DNA from: Bacteroidales bacterium
GTDB lineage: Bacteria; Bacteroidota; Bacteroidia; Bacteroidales; UBA3824
Reading direction: 5' to 3'
Length of the DNA: 42,434 nt
Assembly: GCA_017541145.1 (NCBI GenBank)
Contig: JAFXZT010000120.1
Location: 1 to 42,434 of the forward strand
The notes under the pieces were generated by a model. The model ran no database searches. It was given only the letters and a program-made list of their open reading frames with translations, and had not been told where the DNA came from. A program made the position numbers and the translations under genes. How positions within the stretch are numbered: position 1 is the stretch's first letter; each line of letters starts with the position of its first letter. Of the stretch, positions 1-8,235 are shown piece by piece.

Positions 1-354
1 AAAGGCAAAGTTGTGCTGTTGGAATTTTTTGATGCGTTTGGTAAAGAAAGCCGGACAATGACTTTCGAGACAATAAAATTGGAAGACGAATTTTTAAGCA
101 AGGACGTTGAATTTGTGTATATTGCGAGGGATTTTGGGACGGATTGGAAGGATTTTAGAAATAAAACCAAAGGACATCTTTTTCCGCTTCAAGATTATAA
201 GTTTATCGGCGTGCTTAATAAATTTCAAGCGTCAATGTATCTTCCGTTATATGTCATTGTCGGCAAAGACGGCGAGGTGAAAGATTTTCACACGGGATTC
301 AAAGGCGCGGAATATTACAGGGAAAAATTTGAAGAAGAGTTGGGAAAAAATTGA
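1..354 (+). CDS. Thioredoxin-fold protein C-terminus (5' partial, redox motif lost)
   Basis: The reading frame is open from base 1, so only the last 117 codons are present. It aligns with the C-terminal thioredoxin-like domain of the next gene: both share KGKVVL near the start, a VIVGKDG/VIIGKDG strand, then VKDFHTGF and a GAEYY-containing tail. In the neighbour the active site is WCGPC; here the same place reads AFGKES, so the CxxC pair is absent. It is probably the end of a secreted TlpA/AhpC-type protein whose N-terminus lies outside the window. Without the cysteines it is unlikely to be a thiol-disulfide reductase and may be a degenerate or purely structural paralogue. The frame and homology to the neighbour are seen directly; loss of function is inferred. 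Confidence 0.8.
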   Translation, partial: KGKVVLLEFFDAFGKESRTMTFETIKLEDEFLSKDVEFVYIARDFGTDWKDFRNKTKGHLFPLQDYKFIGVLNKFQASMYLPLYVIVGKDGEVKDFHTGFKGAEYYREKFEEELGKN

Positions 355-429
355 TTTTTTTCTGTAATATTTTTGAAATTCTGTTGTCTAATATGCGGAA
401 TATTCCAAAACACATAAATTATTAAAATA

Positions 430-2598
430 ATGAAAAAACTGCTACTAATTTTAACCATCTTGTTGCCGATGATTGTTTCGGCACAAAAGACAATTGAAAA
501 CCCTGTAATCGGGGCAAAAGGCATTGGCACTCTGGGGCTTGCTATTGAAAAAATCGTTCTTCAAAACGATATGACAAAACTTTACATGGTGTATTATCAT
601 GGACAAGGCGGCAGTTTCAATATGAACGGTACTAGCCGTATTGTCGCTAATGGTAAGGAACTCAAAGTTATTTCGTCTGAGGGTATTGAGCTTAACGGTC
701 CTTACATCCAAAAGTTCAACAATGAAGAAACACATTTTGTACTTAACTTTCCGGCTTTGGACAAGGACGTTGACAAAATCGATTTCATTGAAGATTATTG
801 CCTTCAGTGTTTCAAAATTTTTGACATCGCGATTTCTGAAAAAGCTGTAAAAGAAAACAGTCAAAAAAGTACCGTTCCTGATGAAGTTCGCAATTATGCA
901 AAAAGCATCAAGGACAACGGTCAAAGTCTTGAAAAAAATGACTTTACTTTTGATACGGCTGTTGTGAAAGGTAAAATTTACGGTTTTGACATCCGAATAT
1001 TCGGAGATAAATTGAATCCGGAAATTGTGGTTTATTTTTACAATCCTTTTTTGGCGGAGCAACTCTCGTATTCGGGACGAATCAACCACGACGGCACTTT
1101 CGAGGTAAAGGTGCCGATGACCAACAAGCATCAAGCCGTCTATGTGTCGGTTAACCCAATAATCAGCAGCGATATCCTGATTTCCGCAGGCAAGACCGTA
1201 GAGGTCTATTTCGACTTTCTGCAGATTTACAAGCCGTGGGAACTGCCCGAAAGCCGTCTGATTCCGTATTTTGCGGGTGAGAATGTTGACATCAACTATG
1301 CCTTGTCGTTGGGCTTGTCGCGCAATCTATATCAGGAATTGATTATAAATCCGAATACTATTGATAACGTTTCAAAATTTTCGATGGCGGAGTTCAAGGA
1401 TTATGTCCTCAATTTTTTTGACAATTACAATTCCCGCATTGACGCAATTCCCGTCACCAAACGTGCGAAGGAATTTCTGAGGATTGATTTGAAAGTTAAA
1501 GAGGCGTATTACCTTTCGATGGGAAGCTATTGGATTGAGAGCGCGTACCGCAACATCCACGGCAAGGGTTACAAGGATCCAATCCCCGATTTTAAAAGGC
1601 CAGAGATTGGAACGGATTATTTGGACTATCCCAAACTTCTTGGCATAGATGATGTTATGATGTTTTACGCCAATGATTTTGGTTACAACATCACAGGCTG
1701 GTCAATGTGTTTTGAGCAGGTTTTCAACAAGTACAGATATTTGGACGAGTACGTTGCGTTGAACTTCAACACGTGGATGGAGTTGGATAAATATCACAAA
1801 ATTCCCAAAAAAGAACAATCGGTGTTCGCTTCCGTCAAACGAAAAATGAAAGACAAAGACACCTCCCGTACTGAGGCTGAAAAGGCTTTCACCAATAAAT
1901 ATGCGCGTGTAGTTGATCAGCACATTGAGGAAGTCGAAACCAAATGCGCCGAGGGTGCGGAAGATTACAAAAACGAAATTTTTGGTGAGGGCGGCAGTTA
2001 TTTCAAGGATTTTATCAAATTGCAAGAGTATTGCCGACCGTTTAGCCGTCAGACAGTTGTTCCCGATTCCATTGTCGCTGAAATTGAGAAAATGCGTTTC
2101 CCGTTTTATGCAGAATATGTCAAAGCCAAAAACGCCGAAATATTTGTCAAAATCGAGGCAGAAAAGGCTCGTGGCGGCTATCACGTTCATAAGGCGGGCG
2201 AAAGCGAAGGAGATTCCCTGTTTGTGGATTTGATAAAGGACTTCAAGGGCAAGGTGGTTTTGGTTGATTTTTGGAATACTTGGTGCGGCCCTTGCCGTCA
2301 AGCGATCAAACAGATGGAGCCTTTGGAAAAGTATTTTGAGGGCAAGGACGTTGAGTTTCTGTTTGTTGCCGACGAGACATCACCTATAGACGAGTACAAC
2401 AGCATGATAGTTTCGATGAAAGGACATCATTATCGGTTAACAGAAAGTCAGGCAAGTTCGTTGAAACGCAAATGGAATTTTAACGGTATTCCTTCCTATG
2501 TCATTATTGGAAAAGACGGAATGGTAAAAGATTTTCATACCGGATTTCATGGTGCGGAATATTACAGTCAAAAGATTGAAGAAGAGTTGAAAAAATAA
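430..2598 (+). CDS. Secreted TlpA-like thioredoxin-domain protein
   Basis: This 722-residue protein begins with a typical signal peptide (MKKLLLILTILLPMIVSAQ). Residues about 25-140 resemble the N-terminal beta domain found in Bacteroidales TlpA-like proteins, with a CLQC pair near residue 125; the middle is a long, mostly helical region. Residues about 600-722 form a thioredoxin fold with active site WCGPC (C619 and C622) and a cis-proline region ending in GIPSYVIIGKDG. It should act outside the cytoplasmic membrane as a thiol-disulfide oxidoreductase; the substrate is unknown. It sits between a cysteine-less paralogue fragment and a short DUF4369-like protein, pointing to a local tandem family. 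No clear terminator separates it from the next gene. Confidence 0.85.
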   Translation: MKKLLLILTILLPMIVSAQKTIENPVIGAKGIGTLGLAIEKIVLQNDMTKLYMVYYHGQGGSFNMNGTSRIVANGKELKVISSEGIELNGPYIQKFNNEETHFVLNFPALDKDVDKIDFIEDYCLQCFKIFDIAISEKAVKENSQKSTVPDEVRNYAKSIKDNGQSLEKNDFTFDTAVVKGKIYGFDIRIFGDKLNPEIVVYFYNPFLAEQLSYSGRINHDGTFEVKVPMTNKHQAVYVSVNPIISSDILISAGKTVEVYFDFLQIYKPWELPESRLIPYFAGENVDINYALSLGLSRNLYQELIINPNTIDNVSKFSMAEFKDYVLNFFDNYNSRIDAIPVTKRAKEFLRIDLKVKEAYYLSMGSYWIESAYRNIHGKGYKDPIPDFKRPEIGTDYLDYPKLLGIDDVMMFYANDFGYNITGWSMCFEQVFNKYRYLDEYVALNFNTWMELDKYHKIPKKEQSVFASVKRKMKDKDTSRTEAEKAFTNKYARVVDQHIEEVETKCAEGAEDYKNEIFGEGGSYFKDFIKLQEYCRPFSRQTVVPDSIVAEIEKMRFPFYAEYVKAKNAEIFVKIEAEKARGGYHVHKAGESEGDSLFVDLIKDFKGKVVLVDFWNTWCGPCRQAIKQMEPLEKYFEGKDVEFLFVADETSPIDEYNSMIVSMKGHHYRLTESQASSLKRKWNFNGIPSYVIIGKDGMVKDFHTGFHGAEYYSQKIEEELKK

Positions 2599-2671
2599 TT
2601 GATTGAAACTATTTGCGGTCAAGACTAATAGTTGACAGATTATTTATAAATCTGTTAAAAAAATATTCAAA

Positions 2672-2971
2672 ATGAGAAACTTACTACTGATTTTAACCAT
2701 TATGACACTTGCGCTCGCATCGCGTGGACAAGTAAAATGCCATATCGAGGGCGAAATTATCGACACCACACAGGGGTCAACTGTTATTTTGCATCCATAC
2801 GATGTGGACATCCGTGCATCTGACGATTACATCAAAATAAAAGCCGATGCTCAAGGATGTTTCTCTTGTGATGTTTCGAGCAAGGAAATTACTCTTTACA
2901 TCGCATTGTTGGAGGAACAAATTATGCAAGGACGTTGGATGGAAGGAAATCAGAAAGTCGTTGAATATTGA
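2672..2971 (+). CDS. Short secreted DUF4369-like protein, probably truncated
   Basis: This 99-residue protein starts with a signal peptide almost identical in its core (LLLILTI) to that of the upstream TlpA-like gene. The rest resembles the DUF4369 beta domain usually found at the N-terminus of Bacteroidales thioredoxin-like proteins: an IEGEI strand, then ILHPYDVDIR and a cysteine pair near residues 63-66. Full-length family members continue for hundreds of residues to a thioredoxin domain; here the frame stops after VVEY and no thioredoxin-like sequence follows in any frame. It may be a remnant left by deletion, or a free-standing domain. The family call is moderately sure; the truncation idea is inference. 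Confidence 0.6.
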   Translation: MRNLLLILTIMTLALASRGQVKCHIEGEIIDTTQGSTVILHPYDVDIRASDDYIKIKADAQGCFSCDVSSKEITLYIALLEEQIMQGRWMEGNQKVVEY

Positions 2972-3039
2972 ATAACGATTCATAGAACCAATAAAAATCT
3001 CAATTATCGATTTGGTTTTTTTGTTGGTTCTTTAATTTA

Positions 3040-3363
3040 TTGATAATCACTTGTATAATCAAACAAGGTGAAAATAATACATTTTTATTTGCAATCATAA
3101 TGATTCCGATGTTGATGGTTGCGTGTCAGAATAATGACAATAAAACTGAGGAGACTGCAATAGAATTTAATCTTACCGACATCCCGGAGGAACTGAAAAT
3201 TAACAGCAGTGTCGGTTTCAATAAGAATACCAAAGTTTCAATTGGAGAGGTCGGACATTGTCGTTTGACATTTGAATCGCTTCCAAATGGTGTCAAACAG
3301 TTTGATTTTATTGCCGGCGATGTCAACGAAGTTATCAGAGTAGCAGATCTGAAAATATTTTGA
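3040..3363 (+). CDS. Small putative lipoprotein, start uncertain
   Basis: A 107-codon frame contains a hydrophobic stretch (TFLFAIIMIPMLMVAC) that ends in a cysteine followed by QNN, which looks like a lipoprotein signal with Cys29. The only starts that keep the whole signal are non-ATG (TTG at 3040); an ATG at 3100 would leave only eight residues before the cysteine, too few for secretion. The mature part has no recognised domain. A GTG-led frame at 3068 stops after ten codons, so a frameshift in the signal peptide cannot be excluded. The stop codon abuts the palindromic operator of the Fic gene. Function unknown. Confidence 0.45.
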   Translation: MIITCIIKQGENNTFLFAIIMIPMLMVACQNNDNKTEETAIEFNLTDIPEELKINSSVGFNKNTKVSIGEVGHCRLTFESLPNGVKQFDFIAGDVNEVIRVADLKIF

Positions 3364-3407
3364 TATTCGCCGAAGATTTTTCGGCGAATAATTGCGTATT
3401 CGCCGAA
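3364..3407. promoter_or_regulatory. Three-armed palindromic operator upstream of the Fic gene
   Basis: The ten-base word ATTCGCCGAA occurs at 3364-3373, as its exact reverse complement at 3380-3389, and again in direct orientation at 3398-3407. The site ends 32 bases before the Fic start codon. The first two arms form a perfect inverted repeat with a six-base spacer; the third arm is a second half-site. This is the layout of a repressor operator, and the Fic protein itself carries a C-terminal winged-helix-like segment, so autoregulation is plausible. The first pair could also fold as a hairpin ending the upstream transcript. Confidence 0.6.
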
Positions 3408-3439
3408 AAAATGTCATCTTTGTCAAAATATCAGTTTTT

Positions 3440-4528
3440 ATGTATTTGCACAAAAAAAATAATTGGCAGAATTTCAGGTACAACAACGATTTGATTGTTA
3501 GTATTTTGGGTAAAATAAGACTTCTTCAGGGTATTTTGTTAGGTAAGTCTTGCCGTCTTGGATTCAATGTCCAAAATGAAAAATATCTTGAAACATTATC
3601 TCTCGAAATTATCAAATCGTCAGAGATAGAGGGTGAAAGCCTTAATATCCAACAAGTACGCTCGTCTTTAGCGCGTCGTCTTGGTATTAATGCTGCGGGG
3701 CTTGTGCCGTCAGCAAGGTACATCGACGGCATTGTAGAGATGAATCTTGATGCCACGCGCAATTACAATCAACCGCTCACTGATGAAAGGCTTTTCGGTT
3801 GGCACAACGTACTATTTCCGACCGGTAGGAGCGGACTTTACAAAATTGAAGTTGGCAGATACCGTACGCGCGAGATGGAAGTAGTGTCAGAGCCGATGGG
3901 CATGGAGACTGTTCATTATCAAGCTCCTTCGCCGGATAGAGTTCCCGAAGAAATGCAAAAGTTTTTAACGTGGTTCAATGCGGGCAATGATATGGATTTA
4001 GTCTTGAAAGCTGCAATAGCGCATTTTTGGTTTGTAACTATTCATCCTTTTGACGATGGCAACGGGCGTATTGCTCGTGCGTTGACGGATATGTTGCTCG
4101 CCAAATCAGAGGATTCTCCGTTGAGGTTTTACAGTGTTTCCAACGAAATAAATGCGGATCGCAACGGTTATTACAGTATCCTCGAAGATACTGAGACCGG
4201 TGACGGCGATATTACATATTGGTTGCAATGGTTTCTTGAAAGTCTCAGAAAATCAATTGATAAGTCTATAGTTACGATTGATAAGGTTTTGGATAAAACT
4301 GATTTTTTTGCAAAAATATCTTCGCTTGCTGTTAATCAGCGTCAAAAGAAAATCCTGACGATGCTTTTGGACGGATTTGACGGCAAACTCACCACTGCCA
4401 AATATGCGAAAATAAACAAATGTTCGCAAGATACGGCATTGAATGATATCAAATTCCTTATTGAAAATGGAATTCTCGAAAAGACCGCTGACAAAGGGAA
4501 AAATACAGGATATCAACTTTTAAATTAA
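3440..4528 (+). CDS. Fic-domain AMP-transferase with N-terminal DUF4172-like domain
   Basis: Starting at the ATG at 3440 gives 362 residues and places NNWQNFRYNNDL at the N-terminus, matching the usual start of DUF4172-Fic proteins; a longer in-frame start at 3392 lies in the operator region and is less likely. The class II inhibitory helix is visible as S60-x3-E64-G65 (SSEIEG). The catalytic loop is HPFDDGNGRIAR with His202, a full match to HxFx[D/E]GNGRxxR. The last 70 residues look like a winged helix (TAKYAKINKCSQDTALNDI). Fic enzymes transfer AMP from ATP to a hydroxyl side chain of a target, here unknown; the inhibitory helix keeps the enzyme quiet until relieved. The gene overlaps the convergent PP2C gene by nine bases. 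Confidence 0.9.
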   Translation: MYLHKKNNWQNFRYNNDLIVSILGKIRLLQGILLGKSCRLGFNVQNEKYLETLSLEIIKSSEIEGESLNIQQVRSSLARRLGINAAGLVPSARYIDGIVEMNLDATRNYNQPLTDERLFGWHNVLFPTGRSGLYKIEVGRYRTREMEVVSEPMGMETVHYQAPSPDRVPEEMQKFLTWFNAGNDMDLVLKAAIAHFWFVTIHPFDDGNGRIARALTDMLLAKSEDSPLRFYSVSNEINADRNGYYSILEDTETGDGDITYWLQWFLESLRKSIDKSIVTIDKVLDKTDFFAKISSLAVNQRQKKILTMLLDGFDGKLTTAKYAKINKCSQDTALNDIKFLIENGILEKTADKGKNTGYQLLN

Positions 4529-5680
4529 AAATCCGCCGATGAGGATATCGTCCATTTGGACGTAACCTCCTTTCCATTTGTCAATAAAATCAGAGAGTTG
4601 CTGTTTTTGATATTCTCCGGAAGTATTTTGCTTACAAAGCTCGGTCAAAAGCTCTTTCAATCGTCCGTAAGTTACCTTTCGTTTGGTTGTTCCGCTGAAT
4701 TGGTCAGCAAATCCGTCTGAAAACATGTATAAGTAATCGCCTTTTTGGGCTTGAATTGTTACTGTTTCAAAAGTTTTGGGGCGCGGATGTTGACCAATCG
4801 GATTTTTTATGCCTTTGTATTCTGTGAGTTCGCCGTTTCTTACGATGTAAAGTGGATTGTTTGCTCCGGAAAACTTCAGTTCCAAAGTGTCAAGATTTAG
4901 TAGACAGAATGCCATATCCATTCCGTCTTTTGGCTCGTCTTCGCATTGATGTTGACTCAATGCATTGATAATAAAGCCTCTCAAGTTTTCAAGAATTTCC
5001 GACGGTGAGGATTTTTCTGTGATATTGCTGCATACTTCATTAAGAAAAGTCACGCCCAAAAGACTCATGAACGAACCCGGCACACCGTGTCCTGTACAAT
5101 CCGCAATTGTGAATGCAATAATATTTCCGCAGCGTTTCATCCAATAAAAATCGCCTGAAACTATTTCTCTTGGTCGCCAAAACAGAAAATAGTCGGTGAA
5201 AGCATTTTTCAGAATTTCTGTTGGCGGCAAAACTGCGAGTTGTATTCTTTGTGCGTACTTAATACTGTCTGTTACAGCGCGATGCTTGCGTTCTATTTCG
5301 TTTTTTAGGATATTGATATGTTCCTTTTCTTTTTGCATTTGAATGCTCATCGACCAAAGCCGCTTGTTTTTCTCGGAAAATTCTATTTTTTCTTGTTCAA
5401 GTTTCTTTTGTTCGAGTAAAATTGTTGCTGCATCTACATTTACTTGAGTGGAAATTTGGGTTTGTTTTTCTTCCTGTTTAGTGTTTTTAAGATGTTCATA
5501 AAGAGCATTTTGACGGTCGTAAGCATCTTTGTAAATGCGTATTTGTTGTTTCATACGGTTTTCGGTGCGACGTGCTGATTTTTGCGCAATATTTCTGTTA
5601 CGAAAATACAGCACAATTGCTATCACTCCAAAAAGTAATGCTACAACTATCAGGATAATATCTAATGTATTGAGTGTCAA
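4520..5680 (-). CDS. Membrane-anchored PP2C (SpoIIE-type) serine/threonine phosphatase
   Basis: 386 residues. Residues about 8-27 form a transmembrane helix, about 35-140 a charged coiled coil, and about 150-386 a SpoIIE-type PP2C domain. Metal-binding motifs are intact: SGDFYW (D177), ADCTGHGVPGSFMS (D194), DGMDMAF, FSDGFADQ and MDDILIGGF. Such phosphatases dephosphorylate STAS or SiaC-like partners in partner-switching pathways. It is the last gene of a five-gene minus-strand operon and its ATG overlaps the lipoprotein stop by four bases (ATGA), implying translational coupling. A SiaB/SiaC-type pair lies about 28 kb away and is a possible but untested target. Confidence 0.93.
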   Translation of the reverse strand: MTLNTLDIILIVVALLFGVIAIVLYFRNRNIAQKSARRTENRMKQQIRIYKDAYDRQNALYEHLKNTKQEEKQTQISTQVNVDAATILLEQKKLEQEKIEFSEKNKRLWSMSIQMQKEKEHINILKNEIERKHRAVTDSIKYAQRIQLAVLPPTEILKNAFTDYFLFWRPREIVSGDFYWMKRCGNIIAFTIADCTGHGVPGSFMSLLGVTFLNEVCSNITEKSSPSEILENLRGFIINALSQHQCEDEPKDGMDMAFCLLNLDTLELKFSGANNPLYIVRNGELTEYKGIKNPIGQHPRPKTFETVTIQAQKGDYLYMFSDGFADQFSGTTKRKVTYGRLKELLTELCKQNTSGEYQKQQLSDFIDKWKGGYVQMDDILIGGFLI

Positions 5681-7020
5681 TTTATCTGTAGATTTTCTAA
5701 GTTTGGTACATTATAAACATAAACCACAGAACCTACTGTAGTATTTGTTGAGGTTGATAAGTTGGTAACTGTTTGATTTGTTACTTTTGTTAAGTAAACA
5801 TTGTAACCCGAATCGGAATCTTTGAATGTCGCAAAACATGCTACTCCGTCATCGTAATCCATTGTAACATTTGTTACCAATTCTCCGTCTTCAGTCAATA
5901 TCAAAATCGAACCTGACAAACTGCTCAATCTTGATAACAAATCGTTTAAGGAATTGATTGATGACGAGCCGGAAATATTTACGCCGGAAAAACATATATT
6001 ACCGTTCAATTCTGTGACGTTCAGATATATAGATTCAGCGATGTAAGATTCATCGTTTCGATATATTTCGTTGCCTTCGCTGTCTGTTTTTATTATTATG
6101 CTTTGACTGCTGCTACTTGCCGAAATATATGCGTAATCGCCTATTCGTGAACATGTTAAAGGATAATAATCTATTTGTGAGGATTTAATTTCGTTGCCGT
6201 TTAAATCAAATATTTTCAAATAGTATTGAGAGTTTTCGTTTTCGTAATAGATGAAAACATTGTTGTTGACCGAAATTACCTCCAAAATATTGATAGTTTC
6301 AGAAAATTGCAATTCATTTTCGCTAACCCATTCGCCGTTGCTGTTGATATATCGGAGCGTAAGATTGTACGAACTTGTTTGCATCATTCCTTGGTTCGGA
6401 GTTTGAAGAATCATGGCGTAACCTCCATTGTCCAAAGGAGTTCCGTTGGTTGGAACTCTGTTTGTATTATTTTTCTGATCCATCATATTTCCGCCTGCCA
6501 TAGAAACTATGCTGTCGATTTGGAAAATTTTGTTGCAATCTTTGTCAAATTTTATTACCGCAAAATATGTACGTCCGAACGAATTTGCTGAATAATATTC
6601 GATGAAAAATTCGTCATTTACATTTTTTGTGATTTTTCCCGAGGAGATGTCAACTTTCGTATGATTAGTTTCTTCCGGGCTGGGATTATTATTGTTATTA
6701 TTTTCTTTGTTGTCCTCTTGGTTAGATAAATTGCCGTTGTTTGGATTGAATTGATTATTTGTTTCTAAATTCCACGACATCGTAAATTCTGTGGAAGTGG
6801 TTTCTGCTTTTTTGTCGATTTTTACAAATTTATACGTTGTAGTGTCGCCTTCGGAAGTTACAGTAATTATCGAACCGTCAGAGCATGCCACGGGCGTATA
6901 AATCGAAGCATTTTCAATCGATTTTATTGGTGAATCTTCGTAGTCGGAATACACGGGTTCTTTCTGACATGATACTGATAACAAGGCAATTGCCGATAAT
7001 ATGTTGATTGTATTTTTCAT
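5677..7020 (-). CDS. Surface or periplasmic lipoprotein, beta-propeller-like
   Basis: 447 residues with a lipoprotein signal: a short basic start, hydrophobic core, and lipobox LSVSC. An Asn-rich low-complexity linker lies near residues 90-115. The remainder shows repeated strand-turn patterns such as GGYAMILQT, LRYINSNGEW, IKTDSEGNE and GDYAYISAS, resembling propeller blades in Bacteroidetes secreted proteins, though I cannot assign a family. It lies between an outer-membrane barrel (22-base gap) and the PP2C phosphatase (four-base overlap), so it is probably an envelope sensor or ligand-binding part of the same pathway. Lipidation is well supported; the fold is inference. Confidence 0.75.
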   Translation of the reverse strand: MKNTINILSAIALLSVSCQKEPVYSDYEDSPIKSIENASIYTPVACSDGSIITVTSEGDTTTYKFVKIDKKAETTSTEFTMSWNLETNNQFNPNNGNLSNQEDNKENNNNNNPSPEETNHTKVDISSGKITKNVNDEFFIEYYSANSFGRTYFAVIKFDKDCNKIFQIDSIVSMAGGNMMDQKNNTNRVPTNGTPLDNGGYAMILQTPNQGMMQTSSYNLTLRYINSNGEWVSENELQFSETINILEVISVNNNVFIYYENENSQYYLKIFDLNGNEIKSSQIDYYPLTCSRIGDYAYISASSSSQSIIIKTDSEGNEIYRNDESYIAESIYLNVTELNGNICFSGVNISGSSSINSLNDLLSRLSSLSGSILILTEDGELVTNVTMDYDDGVACFATFKDSDSGYNVYLTKVTNQTVTNLSTSTNTTVGSVVYVYNVPNLENLQIN

Positions 7021-7042
7021 TGCTTTTATTTTCCTCCTTTTA

Positions 7043-8215
7043 TTAAAATCCGTATCCGTATTTAGCTTTTACCGAGTATCCGAATTTAAATTTGTAACCT
7101 ACTCTTATATTGAAAGTTGCTAAGTGGATTGCGTCCGGTACAAACATCTTGTTGTAAAGCAAGTTGTGATTGTAATAATTGTACTCCGCATTGTTGAACG
7201 GGCGCAACATGTAAGAGAAACTTGCATCTGCGAAAAATGTATTTTGATTGAAATTGCGGTTGATTCTCAATCCGCCGAAAACCGAACAGTTTATTCTGTT
7301 TTTGGTTTTCAGATCAATACTGTTGTCGCTTATTGTATTTTGTTGAGATTCACCGTATTCGTTGTAAGATTCGTATTTGGTTTTCAGCAAATAGTTTTGT
7401 TGGAATCCTGCATAAAATTCGGGAACTATTTTTTCTTTTCGGGTTGGATAAGTGATTGTTACATATACCGGAACAGTCAGTAAATGAGATGATTCCTTAT
7501 ACACAAATTTGTAATCCAATTTCATTGAATTGTAATAAAAACTGTGATTTTCGGTTCTGGTATATTGCATAAAATTGTATTGCAATCCGGCAGCTACCGA
7601 CACAAATTTTGTAATATAATACTGAAATCCTATTTCCGCTATAAAACCTTCAGTAGAAGAATAGTCGGGTTTGTTTTTGGAGTCTTCGTTGATAACATGT
7701 ACAGTATCAATTATTACCATCGGTGTTGAGAGTCCGAAATTTATCCATGTTGCAAAACGCGGAAATGTGTAGAAATTTTTCTTCATTTCCTTAAAAGGCA
7801 TCGGGTCGCTAACTTGTGTTTCGTAAAACGGATTTTTCTTTAGAAACAATTTCGTAACAGAATCGGCTTCACGGTCAAAACCGGCTTCTTTGAGCGTTGA
7901 TGCATAATATTTTAGAAATTCGGAATTTTCTTTGCTATTGAATTTTGTTTTGTTTAATGTTTTTGCTGTTTTAATCGCCTCGCTGTATTTTCCGGCATTG
8001 TACAACCTTTTGAAATTATACAAAAGAGTTTCGTTGCTGTTGTCTTGAGTGTTTTCTGCAAATTCCGCAGTGCCGGTTTCTCCATCGGAATTCAGATTGT
8101 CAAAAAAATCTTTGAAATCTAAATCACTTGCGGTGGAATCCGGATTTTGTGCGCTCATTTTCAGCGACATCATCACAGCTATTATTGTTAATATTAATAT
8201 TTTTGACGTCTTCAT
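7043..8215 (-). CDS. Outer-membrane beta-barrel protein with N-terminal helical region
   Basis: 390 residues. A signal peptide ends at MSAQ (about residue 23). Residues about 60-125 are helical and TPR-like (YNFKRLYNAGKYSEAIKTAK, then LKEAGFDREADSVTKLFL). From about residue 140 the sequence alternates aromatic and polar residues in strand pairs (FIAEIGFQYYITKFVSVAAG, LLTVPVYVTITYP, FNIRVGYKFKFGY) and ends in an aromatic residue, as expected for an outer-membrane barrel of the PorT/beta-barrel type common in Bacteroidetes. It follows the STAND gene by 20 bases and precedes the lipoprotein by 22, so the operon spans cytoplasm to outer membrane. Confidence 0.85.
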   Translation of the reverse strand: MKTSKILILTIIAVMMSLKMSAQNPDSTASDLDFKDFFDNLNSDGETGTAEFAENTQDNSNETLLYNFKRLYNAGKYSEAIKTAKTLNKTKFNSKENSEFLKYYASTLKEAGFDREADSVTKLFLKKNPFYETQVSDPMPFKEMKKNFYTFPRFATWINFGLSTPMVIIDTVHVINEDSKNKPDYSSTEGFIAEIGFQYYITKFVSVAAGLQYNFMQYTRTENHSFYYNSMKLDYKFVYKESSHLLTVPVYVTITYPTRKEKIVPEFYAGFQQNYLLKTKYESYNEYGESQQNTISDNSIDLKTKNRINCSVFGGLRINRNFNQNTFFADASFSYMLRPFNNAEYNYYNHNLLYNKMFVPDAIHLATFNIRVGYKFKFGYSVKAKYGYGF

Positions 8216-8235
8216 ATTTTTTTTCTCTCTTTTTT

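Noticed and set aside
451-1134. Long minus-strand ORF inside the TlpA-like gene
   Set aside because: It lies antisense to a gene with clear signal peptide and thioredoxin motifs, and its own product has no recognisable features.
2985-3030. GAACCAA/TTGGTTC inverted repeat with T-run as a terminator
   Set aside because: The seven-base arms are separated by 32 bases and the T-run lies inside the loop region, so it does not make a convincing intrinsic terminator.
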